A stretch of 64,000 bases of DNA from Phallus indusiatus (lineage: Eukaryota; Basidiomycota; Agaricomycetes; Phallales; Phallaceae). Below are positions 47,798 to 56,831 of this stretch, in pieces. Positions within the stretch are counted from its first letter, which is position 1; every line of letters begins with the position of its first letter. A model generated the notes under the pieces. That model did not search any database. It had not been told where the DNA came from and saw only the letters and a program-made list of their open reading frames with translations. A program made the position numbers and the translations under genes. The stretch spans positions 1,426,001-1,490,000 of the forward strand of contig JAQFWX010000008.1 of NCBI GenBank assembly GCA_027605045.1. The letters run 5' to 3'.

Positions 47798-48349
47798 CTA
47801 AGAAACAACCTGGACTCTAGTCTTTGTGACAAAGGTACCAGGGGTTTTGACAGCCTAGTAAATGTTGTTTCAGAATACTTTTTGCGTTGCAAACATTAAT
47901 CTGAATACTTACCCCAACAACATAGAATGCTCCTGCAGTGATATTCGTAGATCCGGGGTTTGCGACGGTAATAGGGATATTGAGGAGTTGTTCACCTTGA
48001 ACGGGTTGGAAGACTGGTGATGGGATGAGAGCCAATTGCTCCCCAAGTTCTTCGTTAGAAGGATCGCCTCCGAGTTGTGCACCAATATACAAAGCTACAA
48101 TCTGGAAGTCCGTGGGTTGACCTATGAAAAAGGGTGCAATAATTTTTGAATTAGAAAAGGCTTCAATAAACAGGTACAAAAGAGAAATTCCTGACTGAAA
48201 AGGCGGAGGGTGATGTTGAATGGGTAACCCGCTGTAACTTGCGAATCGAAAGCTGGGGCTGTGAAAGCGATAGCAGCAATACCATCCGCCTGAGCAGAAA
48301 CGCCAGCAAGGAGTACAGCCAATGAACTGAGAACTGAGAAAAATTTCAT
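47798..48349 (-). CDS. Small secreted protein, copy B
   Basis: Duplicate of the gene at 44579-45132, start ATG 48349, three exons, about 138 residues. The signal peptide MKFFSVLSSLAVLLAGVSAQ is identical to copy A. The mature region differs at about 13 positions: for example IAAIAFTAPAFDSQVTAGYP where A has IDAIAFRDPAFDSQVTAGVP, and SPVFQPVQGEQLLNIPIT where A has SPVFLPVPGELLLNVPIT. Donor, acceptor and stop positions are conserved and there is no frameshift, so this copy looks intact. The upstream region carries about 160 bp absent from copy A, so expression may differ. Function unknown. Confidence 0.78.
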
Positions 48350-49568
48350 TGTGAGAGTTTTTTTGAGAGTACTCGAGTCAGCTCAGGTAGGTAAAGGAGG
48401 TGTTGTTGTTTTGTCTTTGCAAAACTCCTCCTTTTATACACATTTTTTTCAACTTGAATATTGCTCGGGTCGGAAAATGTTTCGGTGCGTTCGGCTTCTT
48501 TCAAGTTCAACACGAACTCTACGTAGCAGCAGGCACGAGCAAGGGCACCTTGAGAAGCTGCTGGGCATCTCGCGAAGTTATCGGGGAAAGTGCAGTAGCA
48601 GCGTAGTAGCAGAATTCCTGTGCCTGAATATCTGAAATGAAACCCTTGTGCGTTAATATACTACTATGAGCGAGTTCCCGTGGAAGTTCGCAGAATAGTG
48701 TACGTACCCACGGAAATTAACCAACTAGAAAGCGCCGGGTTTGGTCCAATTCAGCTGTTTCTTCTAGTTCATTGCACAAGCTCGACTACACATTTTCATA
48801 GTGCGGATAATGATCGATGATACGTAGTGCCAGTTGACAGGCATTCAGCTTGCGAACGTTTTCACGACCGAACCTTCGCCACTCAAAATGAATGTGTTAG
48901 CTTCTTTTCTCGGGTTTGCTTGACAATCATACAGCTGCAGGTTACTCGTGTCTCGTCACATTCGCTAGAAGACGGTTCACAGAGAGTAGAGGATAGAGTT
49001 TATTTGAACGATCGGGACGTGGTCTTCAACAGAATGGGAGAATTGGTGAGCAAATGAGGGATTTGAATATTTTGGGGCACACGATATGGTAGAAAACGTG
49101 ACTATATAATCCACCTGTGTGCATGAAAATTTCAAGCTCAAGGTCTCGTGCACACGAGTTGATCAATAAGACCAGTTGGGGATCTTCCATTGCCGGTGCC
49201 GACTGAGAGGAATACCGATGGCATGATTCTCGGCAGTCATTGTCTCGGGCCGAGAACATTGTTCCGTTTGGTCTCTGTAGTCACCGGCACCTGTGCTAGT
49301 ACATGACCACATCTGATTTCTATAATTCCGTAAAATATTTATTCGCTTAGACATTGAGGTGAGGCAACTTGTGTGTGTGTAACTTTCATGGCTTATTTTT
49401 AGAGTCGCACCATGCACTGCATTTCTGGCTAGCCTCGTTTATAGATGTATCCGTTTGGTTGACCTAGGCCTTCGAATAGGCTGCGGATTCCGAAGGCTAT
49501 GACAGATTCAGTCAATAATAAGTGATTACTTTCCCTTTCCTACCGTTTTATACATTTCAAGTACTATC
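48350..49568. other. Intergenic region upstream of secreted-protein copy B
   Basis: 1.2 kb holding the promoter of copy B, the unit-B-specific segment at 48804-48981, the right end of the duplication (about 49241) and then about 330 bp of unique sequence before the PPxY gene, including a short (TG)5 run near 49370. No coding gene is supported. Confidence 0.5.
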
Positions 49569-50075
49569 ATGATAGTGCAAGTTCAACCCTTGTCAGACCT
49601 TGAAAATCCTCCACCGAGTTATACGTCAGCAACTGGACAAGGCGAGGACGACTCGAGCTCATTAAACCCACCACCACCACCATCATCTCCTCCTCCTGCT
49701 GAGATACAAACCCTACCGACAGCAGTATTACCACCAGATACATCCGCAGCTTTAACACTCCCATCAGTGGAACAACCGCCACCAAACGAGGGCGACGAGC
49801 TTCCTCCGTATTATCGAGGACGTCCAAGTCAACCTACTTTTGATTTTGTACAAGAGTCAATTGCTCCTCCACCACCTACGAGGAGTGGCTCAACTCTTGT
49901 AAGCGTTTGTTTTTGCTTGAAACGTCCCATGTCGACGAAGGAACGTTGAACCTTTTTTCTTTTCAAGCCCACAGTGAAGCGGTCCCCACGCCGGACGCTT
50001 GGAATCAGATTGATTTTCCTTGCTCTTATTGTTGTTCCTGTTGTATTCGTGATTTGGCATCTTACAAATCCTTGA
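49569..50075 (+). CDS. Small tail-anchored protein with two PPxY motifs
   Basis: Two exons: 49569 to the donor GTAAGC at about 49900, then from the acceptor TTTCAAG at about 49969 to TGA 50075; about 145 residues. The N-terminal 110 residues are Pro/Ser-rich and disordered with two WW-domain ligands, NPPPSYTS and LPPYYRG. A short basic stretch (VKRSPRRTLGIR) is followed by one hydrophobic helix LIFLALIVVPVVFVIWHL and only three further residues. There is no signal peptide, so it should be a tail-anchored protein with a cytosolic PPxY domain, as in membrane adaptors for Rsp5/Nedd4 ubiquitin ligases. That role is inference; no named homologue is recognised. The upstream ATG choice is the only one in frame. 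Confidence 0.72.
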
Positions 50076-51021
50076 CGAATTGTTGTAAGTTGCGCTTCAT
50101 AAAGACGTACGTTCATGGACTGAACAACTGAAGAAAGATAGTCATATGTCTGTATAAGTATATGTATCTCTGCTCCTTGTCGAGCATACAATTATATGTT
50201 TTGGTTAGCTAGGGCGAAATTGAAATACACGTAGGCAAGTTCACTGTTCGCCGTAAAAATAAATGTTCCTATGATGTTAACTTTGACGTCTAGATGGACA
50301 GCCGGAGCCAGGCAGATGGAGAGGGGCGATCTGGACTCAACCAACGTTGCCTCAATCTCCGGGATCGCACCGTTGGGATACATACTACCTATGTATACTG
50401 CGAAACCCATCACAAATTCTCACGTTGATCCTACGCTGGCTCCGAGTGGCTCTTCCAACTTAATACTGTTATCAATGTCAATTGCCATCAAATGAATGGA
50501 ACCAAGAATCTGTTCGATTGTGATATATGATGCATTGATGGTCAAAGTCAACTGACATGAGTGCGCAGTTAGCCAGATGTGGGGCATAATTTCAGTGTGG
50601 ACTACAACTCCATCGGGACATTCTGTTTATTCTTATGGGCTCTACTTGAAGCTGTTCAAAATTCAAATATCTCATTGCCTTTTTTTTTACCCCCCCATGG
50701 ACAGCTTTTTTATTCTCATCAGATCTGCACAAGCCTCTCAATTATTGGTTTCAATTTCATTCTCATTGATATCATCGGCTGGACGCTGATTCGACGAGGT
50801 ACGAGATTACACAAGGGGTGCGCGGCATTAATGATATCATCAAAAACCAATTCGGATAAGCGTATCTACTGGCCTGTGGCCATTGCTTCGTGAGCCACAT
50901 GCGCAAGTGAAAAAAAAGTGTATGTAATGGGTAACATGAATCTTCTTTATATTCTCCCCAGGCTCCGAATACGACGATCTTTTTCTATCTCGCTCTTTCC
51001 ACCACTCCTTTAAACAAAGCC
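50076..51021. other. Intergenic region with possible decayed coding sequence
   Basis: 946 bp. On the minus strand about 50545-50210 there are two adjacent protein-like stretches (LTLTINASYITIEQILGSIH and LVESRSPLSICLAPAVHLDV) in different or interrupted frames that I cannot join into a gene. Immediately before 51022 a pyrimidine-rich leader (TCTTTTTCTATCTCGCTC) is visible. No gene is called. Confidence 0.4.
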
Positions 51022-51609
51022 ATGTCTGAATCTCAGTCTATCCGCACACAATACTCCACCAGCCCAACTCTCGTCGACACCGCTTCACACTACACCACCG
51101 ATGATCCCGATAGTGTCGTTAGGGATCTAACCCAACGAGTTAACAACTGGGCTGGCGCCGACCCATCCGTGCTTGGACAGCTTTGTCTCCATGACACACT
51201 CAGAATACGCAAAGGCGCACAAGAAAAACAATTCGAAGTGTACTTATTCGAGGAAGCGATTATCTGTCTCGTCGAACGAAAACGAAAGCGGATATTCGGA
51301 TCTGCGCTGGGTGTACATCATGTGTTTGGTGGCAGCTCAGGTGCAAAATCCACTGCCACCGCAACGCCTTCGTTAACCCTCAAAGGACGAATATTCAGAA
51401 AACACATTGACCGAATATCGGACACGAGTACAGATGATGAATGGAGTCTTACGGTGGATATGGAGGGCGCGAAGCATGTCGACTCATTCAAGATGATCTT
51501 CTCGAGTCAACGGAGTTTAAAGATATGGTATTCGGAGCTTTCAGCTGTCTTATCCGATTATATAGGCAAGTCTGGAAAGGCACTTGGCTTGGCACGAGCA
51601 GCCCCGTAA
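51022..51609 (+). CDS. PH-domain-only protein, paralogue of the Far1/Ste5-like scaffold PH domain
   Basis: Single exon of 195 residues starting ATG 51022 (MSESQSIRTQYSTSP). Residues about 30-185 align by eye with the PH domain of the RING-PH-VWA gene at 61306: VYLFEEAIICLVERKRK versus VYLFREAIICVVEERKR; LTLKGRIFRKHIDRISDTST versus LRLKGRIYVRHIKQVTETSV; EWSLTVDMEGAKHVDSFKMI versus ELSLTIDMEDERLESFILIF. It lacks any RING or VWA region and ends soon after the PH helix (LKIWYSELSAVLSDYIGKSG). It could be a stand-alone lipid- or Gbeta-binding module, or a fragment of a former full-length copy. The intact frame and start favour an active gene. Confidence 0.75.
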   Translation: MSESQSIRTQYSTSPTLVDTASHYTTDDPDSVVRDLTQRVNNWAGADPSVLGQLCLHDTLRIRKGAQEKQFEVYLFEEAIICLVERKRKRIFGSALGVHHVFGGSSGAKSTATATPSLTLKGRIFRKHIDRISDTSTDDEWSLTVDMEGAKHVDSFKMIFSSQRSLKIWYSELSAVLSDYIGKSGKALGLARAAP

Positions 51610-52331
51610 AATATCGGTATGGAAGGGCATTATTATTGTAATAGCTTGAAGGCATATCGAAATTCCTTGCATTCATTTGTCTCTTTTTATTTGACAAGCT
51701 GTCAGTCACATTTATTTATTGATCTATCATTATTGTTTTTTCCGAGTCCATTGCTTACTGCAGTTACATATGTATATACATTAATGTATGCGAGTACCTT
51801 TATACGGTACACCACAATTACCAATTAGTAACTATATTCATTCAAGATGGTGATCACTACGCCCATTTTTGACAGCAGCGCCAGCTGCCACCCACCGGTG
51901 GTCAACAGTGGCCTAACGGTATACGCACGGGAATCTGTTCCAAATACAGCACCTAACAAGCACTCTTTTCAAGTATTTTTCCTATTCGAGGATTTGAACT
52001 AGTTTTTGCTGGTTAAGGGAGGAATGGCCTGAAATGACGAAGAAAGGATACATGAAAAGGTGATGGGACCTTGACGTCTTGACATACATAGACAGCTGTC
52101 ATGCCGTAATGCCGCCAAGAAGAAACCCGACTTGCCGTTAATGGCCGCGTTATACCAAGTCAAGCGCCACTAATGCGCTTCCTCGGCGTCGTCTGAAGTG
52201 AGCCGGTAGCGTATTCAGTATCATTTTCTTCTTCTTGAATATCCTTCATTTTTTTCCCTCCTGTTTGGCAAGCTCGGTAACATACCCCAGCACACACTCA
52301 TTTCTCCTGTAACGAGACCGAACCAAACAAC
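51610..52331. other. Intergenic region, no supported gene
   Basis: 722 bp. Contains a perfect 10-bp palindrome CCACCGGTGG at about 51894 and a CTTCTTCTTG-type pyrimidine-rich leader before the transporter start. No coding sequence is supported. Confidence 0.4.
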
Positions 52332-53650
52332 ATGTCAGAAGACAACACTCGAGATACCACAAATCAACACACCGATATCCCTTTAACTTCCGTTTCCGAC
52401 TTCAAAACTAGCAATGGCGACGGATCGCCTGCTTCTATATCATTACCTCCTCCAGCGACGACCGCAACCAACTCTAACTCTAAAACCGGCACCCGACTCT
52501 CAGCAGCGGTTATTATTCCCATTTGGATCGTCCTTTCGTCCTCTGTCATTACATACAACAACTACGTGTACAACAATCTCAAATTCAGATACCCTGTCTT
52601 CCTCGTCACGTGGCATCTCATTTTTGCGAGCATTGGGACGAGAATTCTGAAGAGGACGACACGGTTGCTCGACAGCGCCAACGATACAAGTCATCTTTTA
52701 ACTAAAGATGTCTGGTTGAAAGGGATCGTCCCTACCGGTGCATTTTTCAGCGGCAGTCTGATTCTGAGCAACATGGCGTATCTTTATCTGAGCGTTGCTT
52801 TCATTCAGATGTTAAAAGTAACGTATCTCCAGTATTGAACAATACTCGTACATGAAAATAACCCCGTTTTTTTTTCTTTAGGCATTCAACCCTGTCGCTA
52901 TTCTATTAATCTCATTCGCATTTCGTACTCAAGAACCTTCGCAACGACTTTTCGTGATTGTGTTTATGATATCTGGAGGCGTATGTCTTGCATCGTACGG
53001 TGAACTCAAATTTGACAAGACGGGCTTTATCATCCAAGCTCTTGCCGTTCTGGTACGACTTCAACCTAAACTAGGATACTCACATTCCCTATTTCTAATC
53101 TCTTCTTCTTTCCAGTTCGAATCTTCACGACTGGTACTAGTGGAACGCCTTTTACATGGTATCAAGATGAACCCACTTGTCTCCTTGCATTATTTCGCTC
53201 CCGTAAGCCCGGACCATATCTCCAAGTTCACTCGATTCTCTCACATATTAACTTCCCTCCTTTTTTTTCTCTCTCTCTAGATTTGCGCTGGTATCAACTT
53301 GCTCATTTTACCTTTTATCGATGGTGTTGCGCCTTTTTATGCGCTCATGGAGCTCGGACCGGCTGTCATGCTTTCCAACGCCGCAGTCGCTTTTCTTTTA
53401 AACATTGCAGCTGTATACCTAATCGGCGTTGGAAGCGGCCTGATTCTAACTCTAGCAGGTGTTTTCAAGGTAAAGATCTTTTTGGTTTTCTAGGCATAAT
53501 AACTAAAAACGCGTTTTCGTTTTACAGGACATCCTTCTCATCATCGCCTCCGTTCTCATTTATAACACAACTATAACCCCAATACAAATCATAGGATACG
53601 GAGTTGCTTTGATTGGTCTTATCATATTTAAAACTACTGGGAACAAGTAA
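52332..53650 (+). CDS. Triose-phosphate-transporter family (TPT/DUF250) membrane transporter
   Basis: Member of the drug/metabolite superfamily; relatives carry sugar phosphates or nucleotide sugars across Golgi or other membranes, and the substrate here is not predictable. Five exons (52332-52817, 52882-53052, 53116-53202, 53281-53469, 53528-53650) give about 350 residues. The cytosolic N-terminus is Ser/Thr-rich. About ten hydrophobic helices follow, including AAVIIPIWIVLSSSVITYNN, YPVFLVTWHLIFASIGTRIL, GAFFSGSLILSNMAYLYLSV with FIQMLKAFNPVAILLISFAF (the conserved Lys-Ala region), and GLILTLAGVFKDILLIIASV. The pattern QMLK-x-P-V and KDILLI are typical of this family. The end is IIFKTTGNK. 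All exon junctions keep frame. Confidence 0.9.
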
Positions 53651-54376
53651 CCACCAAGCGATCAAAAAAAAGAGCGAACCGGGAGCACCGGCGTCGACGT
53701 TTCCGAATCGTGGTCGTCGTAGTCGTCGAACATCTTTATTTCTTGTTTTCAATTTGGGCCACTTCTGATGGGATGGGAAAAAAAGACAGCTATTTTTGCA
53801 TATAACCTATAACCTTGCTTTTCTTCTCTCGTTATCTATAAATATATACCCTATCGGACTTTCGCAGCTCCATTCTATGAATGGACCTGGAGACGTTAGA
53901 TTAGTATGATGGTATACACTATATTCGTTTTGTTTTTCTATTGCTATTTTTATAGATCTCTTGTTTTGTTTCACTCAATAACATAGCTATCAGACATTTG
54001 TTGGTTGTAGTCGCGCAATTTTAAAAGTTTAAAAGATATGAGAACTGGAATAAGAGTGTACACGAGATTGGCATGCGGAAAAGGATTTCACGGTTCAGAG
54101 TCATCTATTACGTCTCTTTGATGTCTTTGTTGTCCTCCGGAGCGTGTTGCTTTTTGCTCAAGTCTCTGACTCGGCCTGATAATTGACTTCATATAAAGGG
54201 CTTTGTTCCTTGCAGGTGGGACTGTTACGAACACCACATCCTAAAAAGTCTAAATAGTTGTTATTGAACATCTCTGTCTATATATTTTTCTTTACATGAA
54301 AGCGTGCTGTTGTCCGTGCGATCGAGATCTGGTACAAATATATTTCCAAGAAACAGATCATAGTGTGATGGTGTTT
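53651..54376. other. Convergent intergenic region
   Basis: 726 bp between the stops of the transporter (plus) and PRPP synthetase (minus). AT-rich with TATAAATATATACCC near 53837. No gene seen. Confidence 0.45.
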
Positions 54377-55782
54377 TTAATATGGAATATCCGTGAACAG
54401 CTTGCTTACACTTTCCTGTATAATAAACAACAACATCAGTCAATATACACCTGGAGAAAAGACGACATGCACAACTACACACCCCATAGTGACTTCTTCG
54501 AATAACTTCAGCCAAAACGTTTCCAATATCAATAACTTCAATCTTGTCACAGTTTTGAGCATTCTCAGTTTGAGGAATCGTATTCGTCACGATGAGCTTT
54601 TTAAGCGTGCTGTCTTTGACGGCTTGTAAAGCATTGCCGGACAGAATGCCATGAGTGACCATGGCGTATACTTCGACTGCACCAGCTTCGGACAGATGTT
54701 GTGCGGCTAAACAGATGGTTCCGCATGTATCTGCCATGTCGTCTACGAGGATGGCTGTTTTGCCCGCTACGTGACCCACAAGAACCATCCGCGAGACTTC
54801 GTTAGCTTTCTTGCGTTCCTTGTGGAACAGCGCGAAGTCAACGCCGAGTCTGTCCGCCATTGAGGTCGCACTACGAAGAAGAAAGAGGTCAAGAACAACC
54901 TCTGTTTCTCATTAACTAAGCGTTTATTACCGTTTGGCACCACCTGCGTCCGGAGAGACTATGACGAGATTCTCCATGTCGAAATGTGTGCGAATATAAT
55001 GCAAAGATGACGGTTCCGCATAGAGCTTGGATGCAAGAGATTAGGCGAGATGTTTTTGTGCCACGGAACAGAAGATGGAACTTACGCTAAAGTTCAGATA
55101 ATTAATAACACGTTACTTTACTTTTTAGGATAAATGTGGGACTCACTTATCGACTGGCACATCAAAGAAGCCTTGAATTTGAGAAGCATGCAAGTCCATA
55201 GTCTAACTCAACGGATCAGTCATGACTAAACAAGAACGAGTATAAAAGACTCGTGGTCGGAAAAGGAGACTCTTTATTACCACTACGTGATCACAGCCAC
55301 TTTTCTGTAACATGTTCGCCACAAGTTTCGCCGTAATAGGAGCCCGACTTCGCTCCTTCTTGTCTTGGCGCGCATAGGGAAAAAGTGGAATAACAGCTGT
55401 AATCCTTTTCGCGCTCGCCACCTTGCAGGCGTGAATCATAATGCAGAGTTCCATTAGAGAGGTGTTAATCGCGCCGCATCCGGTATTGATGATGTAGACA
55501 TCTTCCTCTCGTACAGACTCTGCAATGCGCACGGATGTTTCGCCTATACCGTTGCGAGTTATTTCAGCCTTGGCAAGTTGAAGGCCAATTCTGAAAAAAA
55601 AAGTTATAATCCCAGATGAGTAAAGCAATAATTGAAGATTTAGTAGTTATGCACCTTCTTGCAATGTTCTCAGCGAGTTCAGGGTGGCTGGTTCCTGTGA
55701 TACTGCTGCGTCTAGCTATCGTCGTTGCAAGTGGAGACGCTACTTTACCTGAAAAGATTTTTATACCCGAGCCGGAAAGCAT
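54377..55782 (-). CDS. PRS: Ribose-phosphate pyrophosphokinase (PRPP synthetase)
   Basis: Makes PRPP from ribose 5-phosphate and ATP for nucleotide, histidine and tryptophan synthesis. Start ATG 55782 ([18 protein letters not shown]). Motifs in order: [120 protein letters not shown] and the PRPP loop [13 protein letters not shown]. The last coding exon, after a 60-bp intron, adds [12 protein letters not shown], matching the usual C-terminus. Its acceptor is TATTATACAG. About six introns; length near 320, as for short eukaryotic PRS enzymes. No non-homologous insertion like that of yeast Prs1/Prs5 is seen. Confidence 0.94.
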
Positions 55783-56071
55783 CAGAGTCAACCCAGGTAA
55801 AACTTAATTCGTTCAAAAATGCAGTTAGACCCGGACTTAGGAAGAGAAAGAACAGAGAGAGGTTAAAGTTCGTTTGACATTGACGAAGAAAGAGGGAGAG
55901 AAAAAAGAGAAACTAGAAAGAATCGATTCGTCATAGCCGGACTTTCCTAATACAGTATGTAGGCGCCCATAGGCACGATGAGTTTCACTCCAAGTTTTAA
56001 ACAACAAACACATTTTATTGGAAGTATGTGGAAAAACACAAAAGCGACGTTTTAAGAAAAATGAGCTGCGT

Positions 56072-56831
56072 TTAGTCGAGATTCCACAAAATGTAAAGTC
56101 CGCTAGATGCTATGATAAAGGCTGTACCCACGGCAAGGACGGTAACACCGGTACTGAGTTTGAGTGATTCAGGACCATCAAAACCGGGTGGTGTCTTAAG
56201 CTGAAGGGCGAGTGTGGTGTTCAAGGCTTGGTTACATCCCGTCGTGTAAGCTACAGAATAAATAAGTATGAGAGTATAACACGAGCTCCAAGAAACAGGA
56301 AACGTACCGGTCAATAAAGGTTGAGAACCGACTTTGGCATCGGGGGCTTTGACATTTTGTTCAATGAGCGCATTGTACAAGCATGTTTCGCAGTCGAAGA
56401 GTTGTGCCGCTGTCGTACTGTTGCATATGCACTCATTGTTGGTTCCACAACTCTAGTTGTCCTAATCAGCGTAGTTCGGACAAAACGGGAAAATCTTTAA
56501 AGTACCTGAAAATCAGAAATGGCAGAGTTGCATTGGTCGGAACACTGTGATAAACCAACCAACGAAAGCTTAGAATAGAATACTAATTAAGGAGAGGTGT
56601 GAGGGACAACGTACAGCGGTGTTCATGAATTCCGTTCCAGCGGAACTGAAGTTGACGAGTTGCGTTGCGGTTAAATTGACATTATTGAAAGTAAATGATA
56701 GTGCATCTGCAAGAACTTTGAAAGAAATCAGTTTTCACCATTACGCTGAATTTGACATATCAATTGTATTTACCCGAACCGCACAGAGTAGCAATAACAG
56801 CAATCAAGTACGCAGCAAATGAAAAACGCAT
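56072..56831 (-). CDS. Secreted or membrane-anchored eight-cysteine protein
   Basis: Five exons from ATG 56831 to TAA 56072; about 165 residues. Signal peptide MRFSFAAYLIAVIATLCGS. The mature part has eight cysteines in the order C-x3-C, C-x6-C-x1-C, C-x2-C, C (CSDQCN, SCGTNNECICN, DCETCLYN, TGCNQAL), plus N-x-S/T sites (NLTAT, NSTT, NTTL). A C-terminal hydrophobic segment GVTVLAVGTAFIIASSGLYI ends four residues before the stop, so it is either a C-terminal membrane anchor or a GPI signal. The layout resembles CFEM-type extracellular proteins, but cysteine spacing does not clearly match, so I do not assign the domain. Exons are short, and all junctions (for example acceptor TTCTGTAG before AYTTGCNQ) keep frame. 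Confidence 0.75.

Larger units (their letters stand above)
45881..49241. repeat. Tandem segmental duplication, unit B
   Basis: Second unit of the tandem duplication, offset about 3,205 bp at its left end and about 3,370 bp at its right end. The difference is mostly one segment of about 160 bp present only here (48804-48981). It ends near GATTCTCGGCAGTCAT. It contains the APN1 pseudogene and secreted-protein copy B. Confidence 0.9.

Noticed and set aside
50192..50545. Minus-strand protein-like fragments (ESRSPLSICLAPAVHLDV)
   Set aside because: The two stretches cannot be joined by a plausible intron or start codon, so a gene is not supported; it is mentioned as possible decayed coding DNA.
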